64,000 bases of DNA from Pedobacter steynii (GTDB lineage: Bacteria; Bacteroidota; Bacteroidia; Sphingobacteriales; Sphingobacteriaceae): positions 496,001 to 560,000 of the forward strand of contig NZ_FNGY01000001.1 of assembly GCF_900103665.1 (NCBI RefSeq), read 5' to 3'. The notes under the pieces were generated by a model that made no database searches, was not told where the DNA came from, and worked only from the letters and a program-made list of their open reading frames with translations. Below, piece after piece: positions 45,550 through 53,695 of this stretch (the stretch's first letter is position 1; every line of letters starts with the position of its first letter). The position numbers and the translations under genes are program-made.

Positions 45550-46476
45550 ATGTTTTTGAACATTACCGATAGCGAAAAGAAGGATAAGGGAGGGAATAGG
45601 GGGAGTTGCGGGGAATTGGTGCACTACCTGGAGAAAGAGAACCGGATCTATAAACTGTTAAACCCTGAACAATGGTTTAATGGTATTGGTAGCGGCTATG
45701 CACCTTATGAGGTTAGAAACAGAATCGATGAGAATAAGGCCAAATTGTGTAAGAATGAGGCTAAGTTCTTTTTGCTCAATATCAGTCCAAGCCAGAAGGA
45801 GATAGCTCATCTTAAAAAAATGTATGGAGAACAAGGTGCCAAGGATCAGCTGAAGTCTTATGCTATTAAAATCATGGATGAGTATGCCCGAAATTTTAAA
45901 AGAGCGAAGGTGAATGATAATCGAAACTTACTTTGGTTCGCAAAATTAGAAAATCATCGGTACTACAGGCATAATGATAAAGAGGTGAAAAACGGAACGG
46001 CAAAGCGAGGAGATCTAAAACCAGGGGAGCAGATGCACATCCAGGTGATTGTCAGTCGTAAGGATATTACCGACAAGATCAAGTTGAGCCCTGGTACTAA
46101 CCATGATGGACACAATAAAAAGATTTCCAGTAAAATGGGGGAGTTTAACAGAGTAGCTTTTAAAAACTCCGGTGAGCAGGTCTTCGATGAAATGTTTGAT
46201 TTTAGTCGTCCACTCACGGATACCTTTCGATATGCCAATACCCTGGCAAATGGGGGACTGGCAGAAAAATTGGCTTTACGGGAAGAGAAGGGGAAGATGG
46301 ACCAGGCATCCAGAGATTTGGGCTTGGAATTAAAATCTCTTGTCAAAATGGATGTGAATACCTCAACGCTACTGGAGGTTCTACTGGCTAAACCGGATTT
46401 TGATCCCGTGCCCGCACTGAAGAAAAAGAAAAAACGAAAGAAAGGCGCTCAGCAACAATCTGAACTTAGTTTTTAA
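45550..46476 (+). CDS. btgB: BtgB-like relaxase/mobilization protein (DUF5712 type)
   Basis: 308 residues. The N-terminus (GGNRGSCGELVHYLEKEN) and the segments LLWFAKLENHRYYRH and MHIQVIVSRKD match my memory of the BtgB family of Bacteroidota mobilization proteins, first described on clindamycin-resistance transfer factors. It would nick DNA at oriT and lead the strand during transfer. The C-terminus is Lys rich (KKKKKRKKG). Both the histidine-containing motifs and the pairing with btgA support the call; the catalytic Tyr is not identified with certainty. Confidence 0.82.
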   Translation: MFLNITDSEKKDKGGNRGSCGELVHYLEKENRIYKLLNPEQWFNGIGSGYAPYEVRNRIDENKAKLCKNEAKFFLLNISPSQKEIAHLKKMYGEQGAKDQLKSYAIKIMDEYARNFKRAKVNDNRNLLWFAKLENHRYYRHNDKEVKNGTAKRGDLKPGEQMHIQVIVSRKDITDKIKLSPGTNHDGHNKKISSKMGEFNRVAFKNSGEQVFDEMFDFSRPLTDTFRYANTLANGGLAEKLALREEKGKMDQASRDLGLELKSLVKMDVNTSTLLEVLLAKPDFDPVPALKKKKKRKKGAQQQSELSF

Positions 46477-46493
46477 ACTTTAAATATATCTAA

Positions 46494-48506
46494 ATGAATA
46501 CAGGAGAAGATATTCAGGGTCTTAGAAAGATTCTGGATTTTACCCGGTTGATCAGTATTGCAGTGTTGTGTATTCATTTTTACGAGGTCTGTTACCAGGC
46601 TTTTAAAATGTGGGGCTGGACTGCGGCGATCACAGATCGCCTGTTAGCCAATATCGTTCATACCGCATTGTTTGACAATCTCTGGAATCCAAAGCTCGTT
46701 GCGCTGCTTTTCTTGTGCATTTCTTTGATTGGGGTTAGCGGCAAAAAGGATGAGCAAATTCAGCGGAACAGCATTATCGCTTATCTGGTGAGTGGCCTGA
46801 TCTGTTATTTTATCAGCATACTGGTTTTATATGTTCCGGCACCTGTACAGCCATTAACCGTTTGCTATATCGGTATAACCGTTCTTGGGTATTTATTGGT
46901 TCTGACAGGAGGTGGCCGGCTTTCCCGTCTGATCAAAGAGAGCCTAAAGAAGGATGTATTTAATGAAATGAATGAGACTTTCCCCCAGGAAGAGCGCCTG
47001 TTAGAAAATGAGTATTCCATTAACCTACCTGCTAAATACAAGTTAAAGGATCAAATCAGGGCCAGTTGGATCAACTTTATTAATCCTTTCCGTGGTTTAC
47101 TGGTAGCTGGTACGCCAGGAGCCGGAAAGTCTTACTTCGTGATCCGTCACATCATTGACCAGCACATTAAAAAGGGCTTTTCGATGTTTATCTATGATTT
47201 TAAATATGACGATTTGAGTAAGATCGCTTATAACAAGTTGCTTCAGTATTATTCAAAATATGCCGTAAAGCCAAAATTCTATATCATCAATTTTGATGAC
47301 CTGAGCAGGACGCATCGTTGTAATCCCCTGGCCCCGGAGAGTATGGACGACCTCACTGATGCCACCGAAGCCAGTCGTACGATTATGATGGGGCTCAACC
47401 GAGACTGGATTAAAAAGCAGGGTGATTTTTTTGTGGAATCGCCGATTAACTTTTTAACAGCAGTGATCTGGTACCTCAGGAAATACCAGGGGGGCAAGTA
47501 TTGTACACTGCCGCATGTGATTGAGTTGATGCAGGTGGATTATGACCAGTTGTTTGCAGTGCTGATGGAGGAGGAGGAGATTCGGGTGTTGATTAATCCG
47601 TTTATTTCAGCTTACCAGAATAAGGCCATGGCACAACTGGAAGGGCAAATTGCTTCGGCTAAGATTGGATTGGCTCGCTTGTCTTCACCACAGCTTTACT
47701 ATGTATTGAGCGGAAATGATTTTACGCTGGATGTGAATAATCCGAATGAACCCAAGGTTGTCTGCGTGGGTAATAACCCTCAGAAATTACAGGTGTACGG
47801 AGCAGTATTGTCACTTTACATTTCCAGGGTGATTAAACTGGTCAACCGCAAATCTCAATTGAAAAGCAGCTTGGTGTTTGATGAATTTCCAACCATTTAT
47901 TTTAACAATATGGATAGCCTGATCGCTACCGCCAGAAGTAACAAAGTGGCAACGACTTTAGCCGTACAGGATTTTAGCCAGCTTAAAAAGGATTACGGGG
48001 CAGACCAGGCAGATGTGATTGTAGGCATTGTCGGCAACATTATAAGCGGACAGGTGACTGGGGGCACGGCTAAGAAGTTAAGTGAAAATTTCGGGAAAAT
48101 CCTTCAGGATAAGGAAAGCAAGAGTATTAATAGCAGCGATATTTCCATTTCTAAATCTACGCAGATGGATTATGCGATTCCAGCCAGTAAAATTGCTGCT
48201 CTGTCTTCAGGGGAATTTGTTGGGATGGTGGCTGATAATCCAGATCAAAAGATTGCTTTAAAAATGTTTCATTGTGAGATCCAGAATGATCATAAAGCTA
48301 TTGCTGTGGAAGAAGCTGGCTATAAGGATATTCCTGTAGTAACGCCTGTGTCATTTGGGGAAGTAACGGAGGTTTATGTTAAGATTAAGTGGGAGATATC
48401 CGCTTTAATTGAGCAGGAATGTAATAAAATCAGGGAGAGGGCATCTTTCCCCAAACAGGAAGATTCCGCTAAAGATTCAGAAAACCCAGTTGGATTAAAG
48501 ATCTGA
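46494..48506 (+). CDS. Type IV coupling protein (TraG/TraD/MobC-like ATPase)
   Basis: 670 residues. Three or four transmembrane segments lie between residues 17 and 140. The ATPase domain has Walker A AGTPGAGKSYF (205-215) and Walker B SLVFDEFP (D463, E464), followed by NKVATTLAVQDFSQLKKDYG, the typical late motif of coupling proteins. It docks the relaxase-DNA complex to a conjugation channel. It follows btgB by 17 bases. Having its own coupling protein but no channel genes suits a mobilizable element that borrows a helper's mating apparatus. Confidence 0.88.
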   Translation: MNTGEDIQGLRKILDFTRLISIAVLCIHFYEVCYQAFKMWGWTAAITDRLLANIVHTALFDNLWNPKLVALLFLCISLIGVSGKKDEQIQRNSIIAYLVSGLICYFISILVLYVPAPVQPLTVCYIGITVLGYLLVLTGGGRLSRLIKESLKKDVFNEMNETFPQEERLLENEYSINLPAKYKLKDQIRASWINFINPFRGLLVAGTPGAGKSYFVIRHIIDQHIKKGFSMFIYDFKYDDLSKIAYNKLLQYYSKYAVKPKFYIINFDDLSRTHRCNPLAPESMDDLTDATEASRTIMMGLNRDWIKKQGDFFVESPINFLTAVIWYLRKYQGGKYCTLPHVIELMQVDYDQLFAVLMEEEEIRVLINPFISAYQNKAMAQLEGQIASAKIGLARLSSPQLYYVLSGNDFTLDVNNPNEPKVVCVGNNPQKLQVYGAVLSLYISRVIKLVNRKSQLKSSLVFDEFPTIYFNNMDSLIATARSNKVATTLAVQDFSQLKKDYGADQADVIVGIVGNIISGQVTGGTAKKLSENFGKILQDKESKSINSSDISISKSTQMDYAIPASKIAALSSGEFVGMVADNPDQKIALKMFHCEIQNDHKAIAVEEAGYKDIPVVTPVSFGEVTEVYVKIKWEISALIEQECNKIRERASFPKQEDSAKDSENPVGLKI

Positions 48507-48645
48507 TTTACATGGTTTCCTCTTAATCCAAATCCTAGATGTTAGCTTCACGGTCAATTTCGATGTTTTCGGCAATGAAAACACGAATGTTCACGTTGAT
48601 TTGAGAAAAACAGGTAAAATGGTCACATTTACCCATACCGCTTGA
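48502..48645 (+). pseudogene. Possible remnant of a coding sequence
   Basis: From 48502 one frame stays open for 47 codons and reads as a plausible beta-rich C-terminus (FTVNFDVFGNENTNVHVDL, then KTGKMVTFTH) ending in TGA at 48643. There is no start codon or upstream part. It may be the tail of a gene lost when cargo was exchanged. The evidence is only the amino-acid composition, so confidence is low. The rest of the gap to 48737 is AT-rich and probably holds the promoter of the LRR gene. Confidence 0.25.
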
Positions 48646-48737
48646 TATGGTTGAAATTGAGTATAATATATATTGACGGAAATTGAATTGGTAAACTTAT
48701 AAAATTATTCAATAGTTTAGGTGAAAATTAACGCTTT

Positions 48738-50207
48738 ATGTCAAAGAAAAAAACACCAAAAGATTCTCAAGAAGGATATGTGATTGCAGAAGAACGAATC
48801 GAACATTTTAAAGCATCTTCTAAATTGAGGGCATTAAATTTATCAAAGTTAAAATTAGAAAAACTTCCTCCACAATTGTTTGATATCGAGAATATTAGAG
48901 ATCTTTTTCTTAGTAGTAATTATCTAAAAGATTTGCCAGAAGAGATAGCTAAACTTCACTCTTTAAGAATTTTAAATATACAAAATAATCAGTTTTCTAC
49001 CTTTCCAGAGGTTCTATTAAAAATGGATAAACTTACGATTTTGAATTTATCCAAAAATAATATCGATGAGATCCCAGATGATATTGCTAGGTTGTCTGAA
49101 TTGAAACAGCTTTCTCTTAGGGCAAACAAGATTAAAGCCATTCCTGAAACGATTGGAAAAATGGTTAATCTTCAACATTTGGAATTGGCAGACAATGAAC
49201 TTAAGGAGTTGCCCAGAGAAATCGGATATTTAGGTAATCTCAAGAATATTTCTTTAAGCGGTAATCCGTTCGTATTTCCAAGTTCCAGTACCGTTCAAGG
49301 GATTCTTCCCGAAAATAATGGAATGTTTCAATTACTTCATTATTTTATTAATAATCCACCTGCGAATATTGACAACGATATTACCACGCGGATTGAACTT
49401 CCTGCTCAGTTAAAGGTTGCATTTCATCAGTATCTAACTTATTTTAACATCTATGTTTACAACCTTTCAGGTGTAAGAATTAGCTCAGAAATCGTAGAAG
49501 ATGAGTTGGGATTAAGTATCAAAGTTCCCCAGGCTGATATTGATTACTATAAAAAATATCTTATTGTTTTTATGGACTTTATTCAAAATAAAGCCGAAGA
49601 TATAAATCCAAGATTCGAACGTGAAATGAATGGGCATGAAAAGGAATTAGCCATTTTGGAGCTTAGAACTCAAGTTCGCCATATGCAGACGCAAATAGAA
49701 ATAAAAAACATGGAAACTAAAATACTAAAAGAGCATGTAAACGACCTCGTCAGTTTATTAAGCTTAGAAAAGTCTCATCCACAACCTATTCTTATTCAAA
49801 CTACCTCGACAAGCTCCGCAAATTCTTCAGCTAGGGCTATGGCACAATCATATGTCGATTTTAAAGTTGATTTTCCTGTATTGCAAAATGAACTCCTGAA
49901 ATTTAAAGAAGAAATTTTTAAGCATTTAAATGAAGAGCAAAAAAAGGAGCTTGAAATAATAGATGCAGAATTATTAGATATTGACGAAAATATAGAAAGT
50001 CCAGAAGCAATTAAGAAAGCTCCTTTCAAAAGAGTAAAAAGAATTATTGAACAAATCAACGATCCTGATTCCGATTGGGCTAAGACTATTAGTGCGTCAA
50101 AAAAAGGTCTTGATTTTCTCCAATCTATGGGAAGATCCTATAATAAAATTGCTCCTTGGCTTGTTCTTCCGTCTATTCCTGAAGTTTTTGTGGGTAACAA
50201 AAAGTAG
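48738..50207 (+). CDS. Leucine-rich-repeat protein with coiled-coil and novel C-terminal domain (cargo)
   Basis: 489 residues. Residues 30-178 form about six or seven leucine-rich repeats of the LxxLxLxxNxLxxLPxxI type. A mixed domain follows (about 218-285), then a helical, coiled-coil-like stretch (295-345), a Ser/Thr-rich linker (354-370) and a helical C-terminal domain (375-489) that ends with the hydrophobic motif YNKIAPWLVLPSIPEVF. No signal peptide, so cytoplasmic. I know no function for this combination. Its place behind the transfer genes marks it as cargo; such LRR sensors can belong to signalling or defence systems, which is inference. Confidence 0.75.
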   Translation: MSKKKTPKDSQEGYVIAEERIEHFKASSKLRALNLSKLKLEKLPPQLFDIENIRDLFLSSNYLKDLPEEIAKLHSLRILNIQNNQFSTFPEVLLKMDKLTILNLSKNNIDEIPDDIARLSELKQLSLRANKIKAIPETIGKMVNLQHLELADNELKELPREIGYLGNLKNISLSGNPFVFPSSSTVQGILPENNGMFQLLHYFINNPPANIDNDITTRIELPAQLKVAFHQYLTYFNIYVYNLSGVRISSEIVEDELGLSIKVPQADIDYYKKYLIVFMDFIQNKAEDINPRFEREMNGHEKELAILELRTQVRHMQTQIEIKNMETKILKEHVNDLVSLLSLEKSHPQPILIQTTSTSSANSSARAMAQSYVDFKVDFPVLQNELLKFKEEIFKHLNEEQKKELEIIDAELLDIDENIESPEAIKKAPFKRVKRIIEQINDPDSDWAKTISASKKGLDFLQSMGRSYNKIAPWLVLPSIPEVFVGNKK

Positions 50208-50280
50208 TTGTTTTATTAAATTTTATGCAAAATCAGATTTGGGAATTGGGATGGGTTTGAAGTCTAATTGGAAGTAAATA

Positions 50281-50823
50281 TCAGCTTGTTTTTTCATATA
50301 GATCCTGCACGGGGTCAAATGACGCTTTGTATTTGAAGTTCGTTTTTTCCAAGACTATTCTGGCAGCGATATTCTCACGACGCACCACCGCACCAATTTT
50401 AGCAATTCCCTGCAGAACTAAATTGTCTACAAATTGAGGCAGTATCTGAGTCATGATGTTGCAGCCACTGGCATAACTTCCCAAGTAGAATTCTAGGAAA
50501 AAGGGATAATGATCCATTTTGTAGTGTTCCTTCGCAACCTCTGGAGAGATCAGATCAATCATACCGATCACCTTATTTAGTTCTTTATGTGTAATGAAAT
50601 GCAGATAATTGCGCCCAGAATGATAGTTAACAATCGAGGTTTGTAAAAATAGCTCTGCTTCCCCCAAACTCTTTAACCGCTTACCTGGTATAAATTTCAA
50701 GGTCTGCTCATCTGAAAGGATATCAAAAATATCCTTTGTCAGTACTTCAAACCTTCTCAAGTCCTCTGGGCGGAATGGGTGGATCAAGAGTTTTTCGTTT
50801 TCAAGGTTAATAGCGCTAAGCAT
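50281..50823 (-). CDS. GNAT-family N-acetyltransferase (RimJ/RimL-like)
   Basis: 180 residues from the ATG at 50823, which follows the upstream stop codon by four bases (an earlier start at 50856 would overlap that gene). Features of the RimJ/RimL branch: LLIHPFRPEDLRRFE at the N-terminus, the central strand HFITHKELNKVIGMIDLI and the terminal helix-strand part RRENIAARIVLEKTNFKYK. The acetyl acceptor is unknown. It forms a two-gene unit with the 113-residue protein upstream. Confidence 0.72.
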   Translation of the reverse strand: MLSAINLENEKLLIHPFRPEDLRRFEVLTKDIFDILSDEQTLKFIPGKRLKSLGEAELFLQTSIVNYHSGRNYLHFITHKELNKVIGMIDLISPEVAKEHYKMDHYPFFLEFYLGSYASGCNIMTQILPQFVDNLVLQGIAKIGAVVRRENIAARIVLEKTNFKYKASFDPVQDLYEKTS

Positions 50824-50827
50824 CAAT

Positions 50828-51169
50828 TCAGGCCAAATATTCGGCAATAATATCAATTATTTCCGCCTGTAATGGATTACCGGATTTGTTTCCCAGCTGG
50901 TGTTGGCCAGAGTTGAATTTCTCAATATAGGTTCCTGTCAGGTTATTGAATTTCAAGTAACCCTGTTCAAAAAACCTTTCCTGAACTTCGCCTGAGGAGT
51001 CCATCGAACGAAAGGTTAAAGGCAAAATGAGTTTTCTTTCCTTCTCCATTACCAGCCATAAGAACACTTCGGAAAGTTCCGCGTCTTGGGGCAGGTCAGT
51101 CCGTTTGATCTCTAAAATGAGGTGTTTTTCATTTTCCAGGAAGTACAGGCAGGTAAAGCTAGGTTTCAT
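50828..51169 (-). CDS. Hypothetical protein paired with the GNAT gene
   Basis: 113 residues, no family recognised. It reads as a soluble domain with strands at the start (TCLYFLENEKHLILEIKRTD) and amphipathic parts after (EVFLWLVMEKERKLILPLTFR), and ends with a helix (AEIIDIIAEYLA). Four bases separate it from the GNAT gene, so both are likely made from one transcript. A shared role is likely but not known. Confidence 0.6.
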   Translation of the reverse strand: MKPSFTCLYFLENEKHLILEIKRTDLPQDAELSEVFLWLVMEKERKLILPLTFRSMDSSGEVQERFFEQGYLKFNNLTGTYIEKFNSGQHQLGNKSGNPLQAEIIDIIAEYLA

Positions 51170-51299
51170 TTGTTTTTTAAAGCTGATGGCACCGAAAATA
51201 AAAAAATAAAGTAGAAATTTGGTTGGAAACTTGTAAAGTATGGCTAAGCTGATTAAAAACTATAACGATCTGCAATAGATTACATAACCAATTTCTAGT

Positions 51300-51404
51300 T
51301 TAAAGAACCTGAGTTCCTGCAATGGAAGCCCCAATCGCCCAACCCGTTTCCAATGTTGCATGTATTCCGTTTTTTGCTTTTGATATCTTTTTATTTTTTT
51401 CCAT
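51300..51404 (-). CDS. Possible 34-residue peptide with strong ribosome binding site
   Basis: MEKNKKISKAKNG..., 34 residues: a basic start followed by a Gly/Ala/Thr-rich hydrophobic end (GWAIGASIAGTQVL). AAAGGAG lies 9 bases before the ATG, unusually strong for this genome type. The frame continues open upstream without ATG and encodes a membrane-like stretch (GLIPVALLILALVVMKYSLI), so the peptide might be the end of a longer protein with an odd start or a decayed gene. The composition recalls small bacteriocin-like or leader peptides, but no family is recognised. Confidence 0.35.
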   Translation of the reverse strand: MEKNKKISKAKNGIHATLETGWAIGASIAGTQVL

Positions 51405-51555
51405 AGTTGTGTTCTCCTTTCTTGATTTTATTAATGAATATTTCATTACTACTAAAGCTAATATGAGAAGAGCAACTGGAATCAAACCACCGCAGGTAAC
51501 AAGTCCCCACCCCGTAAGGGCTATCTTAATTTTTTTGATTTCAAAGAATGAAAAA

Positions 51556-51563
51556 CAAAGATA
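51556..51563 (-). promoter_or_regulatory. Candidate -7 box upstream of the small peptide
   Basis: On the minus strand TATCTTTG, an exact TAnnTTTG match, about 150 bases upstream of the peptide ATG. No clear -33 box. Confidence 0.3.
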
Positions 51564-51564
51564 G

Positions 51565-51917
51565 GTTTTACTTGCTATTTTTAAATGTTGAAAATTAAAA
51601 GTTTTAGAATGAGTTTGATTGTCAAGAGTTTTTTTTGGATGAGCAAATCAAACTAAGGATTCCAGAGTGGACGAGTCCGGTCAGATTCAGTTATAGAAGT
51701 CAATTCTTTGGATTATTATTATGCTATACAGGGGAAAATAATCTCACTTAAGAAATTGTAATCAATAAGCATATTAAAGGATATCTATCCATTAGAGAAG
51801 ACAAGCAAAGATTATATTCGACGTGTTAACATTTCTCGGCAGCGACGGCATCAGGAAGATTGTTTATAGTCTGAAATGGTGTGATTAGGAAATTCGTTAT
51901 ATATTTTATTTACTGTC
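51565..51917. other. Gap of about 350 bases without a recognisable gene
   Basis: AT-rich sequence with stop codons in all frames at short intervals. The stretch near 51800-51890 stays open for some 28 codons (IIFDVLTFLGSDGIRKIVYSL) and could be a gene fragment, but nothing identifiable. It also holds the downstream side of the orphan gene that follows. Confidence 0.4.
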
Positions 51918-52619
51918 TCATGGTGTATAATTCGATTGTAATTCAGGGTGACTTCTGGTAAATGTTTGCACTTCGTTCATGAGGTGTGGGAAATGGCAAG
52001 GAATCTTTGCAGGATCACTTTCATCATAACGGACCACACTCTTATTAATTTCATCATCACTAGAAAAGCTTTCATGATTCAAATTCCATTTATCATTTTC
52101 TTTGGCTGCATGAGCTGCCAAACCCCATTCAAAACTCAGAATTGGTTTGATGCCTTTTTTTGCTTCAGATCCATTGCTATATTGAAACCAGGTTTGAAAC
52201 CTAATAGTGTAGTTAACTTCTTTCCACCACGGAAACAGTTCAAGAAATGGAATGTCATAAAACTCAGCCTTTTGAATATGACCAAACATATCTGTTATCT
52301 GGTTATTTAATATTTGGTAAGTATGATAATGACAAATCTCAATAGATTCTGTGTCTTTCAGTTCAGTTCCGTTGTTTGAGTATACACAATCCTTACCTGA
52401 GTCAGTAAGTATCTTTAACTCGTGAAGGGTGCAGATCTGGGTAAGATAAAAAAAACCGTGTGCAATATCTTGAATTTCGAGTTCTGGGATAACAGAAATG
52501 CCCCCATTTAGTGGATAGTTATGATAGGTGCTAAGAGCAGTAGTCAGGTCAAAATAATTTTGAATGTTCAAAATTCGGAAACCATGATTTTGGATTGAGA
52601 GCACTGGAATAGATATCAT
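51918..52619 (-). CDS. Orphan hypothetical protein
   Basis: 233 residues without a family I recognise. No signal peptide or membrane segment. The sequence is rich in aromatic residues and His (TYHNYPLNGG, ICHYHTYQILNNQI, LELFPWWKEVNYTIRFQTWFQY) and reads as a real globular protein rather than a chance frame. It stands alone in a low-density region between the mobile element and the SusCD locus, as accessory genes often do. Confidence 0.55.
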   Translation of the reverse strand: MISIPVLSIQNHGFRILNIQNYFDLTTALSTYHNYPLNGGISVIPELEIQDIAHGFFYLTQICTLHELKILTDSGKDCVYSNNGTELKDTESIEICHYHTYQILNNQITDMFGHIQKAEFYDIPFLELFPWWKEVNYTIRFQTWFQYSNGSEAKKGIKPILSFEWGLAAHAAKENDKWNLNHESFSSDDEINKSVVRYDESDPAKIPCHFPHLMNEVQTFTRSHPELQSNYTP

Positions 52620-52953
52620 TATCGAAGATATCTATTTTGCTTTAATACCAGTAGTAGACAATTTCGAATTTGGTTATTTGGCCGCAACCAGGACAATCGA
52701 GGATAAAGCTATATCTTGGTATAATAGGAGGAAAAAGGTTTTATTGTAATATGTTTGGAATTATTATTCGATGCAGGCTGCTGATATCTTACTTTTACTA
52801 TTTTGACGAAAGATGATCAGGATCTCTCATAGAAGTTCAGGATACAAAGCCACAACACCCTGCAGGAGGTTTTATTAACATGAGGTTTGGTTAATTACAA
52901 TTAGTTGCATATTATTGGCCTTTCTTTTCGCAAAATAATAGGGGAACGGCAAA
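52620..52953. other. Gap upstream of the sigma factor, with a possible gene fragment
   Basis: No gene. One + frame from about 52620 to 52750 is open and ends in a helical stretch (ATRTIEDKAISWYNRRKKVLL) that faintly recalls the end of an integrase-fold transposase, which would fit an element boundary; this is weak. The last 100 bases should hold the promoter of the FecI-type sigma gene. Confidence 0.3.
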
Positions 52954-53532
52954 ATGAATGAATACAAAAAACACAGCGATGCTGAACTTTCCGCACTATT
53001 ACGCAAAGGTGATAATGCTGCGTTTTTAGAAATCTACGACCGTTATAACATTTTGCTCCTCAACTACGCCTTCCGCAAACTCCAGGACAAACAAGAAGCT
53101 CAGGATATCGTCCAGGAGGTCTTCATCACCCTTTGGGAAAAGCGTGACAGCTTTATCCTGAAAACATACCTATCTGGGTTTCTTTATAAATCCATACTTA
53201 ACAAAGTCTTGAACATCTGGAAACACAATAAGATCGTCCGTGAACATGCACAGTTGCACAATCTAAACATTGACGTGGACACAATAGAAACCGACTTCTT
53301 GATTCGCGAGAAAGACATTACTGCAATGATCGAAAGGGAAATAGCAGCTATGCCACCAAGAATGCGTGAAGTCTACGAGCTCAAATATAAACAATACCTG
53401 AGTACCAAAGTGATTGCAACACAATTGGGAATCTCCGAAAATACGGTGTCCAACCATCTCAAAGCAGCCTCTGCACACCTGAAAGATAGACTTGGTATTT
53501 TGATTTTTGTTCTCTATATCCTTAATAAATAA
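52954..53532 (+). CDS. FecI-type ECF sigma factor
   Basis: 192 residues. Sigma-70 region 2 appears as LRKGDNAAFLEIYDRY and DIVQEVFITLWEKRD; region 4 as MPPRMREVYELKYKQYLSTKVIATQLGISENTVSNHLKAA, a helix-turn-helix (quoted parts are consecutive motif regions). It directs RNA polymerase to a target promoter, in this family normally the SusC gene behind it, and is held by the FecR-type protein encoded next. A hydrophobic tail (GILIFVLYILNK) ends the protein. Confidence 0.92.
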   Translation: MNEYKKHSDAELSALLRKGDNAAFLEIYDRYNILLLNYAFRKLQDKQEAQDIVQEVFITLWEKRDSFILKTYLSGFLYKSILNKVLNIWKHNKIVREHAQLHNLNIDVDTIETDFLIREKDITAMIEREIAAMPPRMREVYELKYKQYLSTKVIATQLGISENTVSNHLKAASAHLKDRLGILIFVLYILNK

Positions 53533-53695
53533 AAAAAAATAATTAAGGATATCTAATTGATAATTAGGATGTTGGTTGGATGTTTTGGTTTTTCTGAAGA
53601 TTTATTTAACATCCGACTAGCCAATTGCTTTTGCTGGATTGTCTATGTTGTATAATCAGCTTGCTGGAGGGATCAACAATCTATATAGACCAAAC

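Larger units (their letters stand above)
42423..50207. mobile_element. Mobilizable element core: integrase, btgAB, coupling protein and cargo (ends not resolved)
   Basis: A tyrosine recombinase, a probable oriT, BtgA- and BtgB-like mobilization proteins and a type IV coupling ATPase lie together. No genes for a mating-pair apparatus are visible, so it would need a helper. The left junction should be between the PBP1A start and the integrase. I could not find a matching direct repeat on the right, so the end may lie anywhere from about 48.5 to 52.9 kb; the coordinates here stop at the LRR gene. Confidence 0.65.

Noticed and set aside
51322..51564. 80-codon plus-strand frame opposite the small peptide
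   Set aside because: No ribosome binding site; it is the complement of the minus-strand frame, which has the better start signals.
52620..52750. Transposase fragment
   Set aside because: The resemblance (SWYNRRKK) is too short to support a transposase; kept only as a note in the gap entry.
42423..52953. Direct-repeat attachment sites flanking the mobilizable element
   Set aside because: I compared the sequence next to the integrase with the gaps on the right by eye and found only chance matches of 7-8 bases (for example GTGTTAA near 51826).
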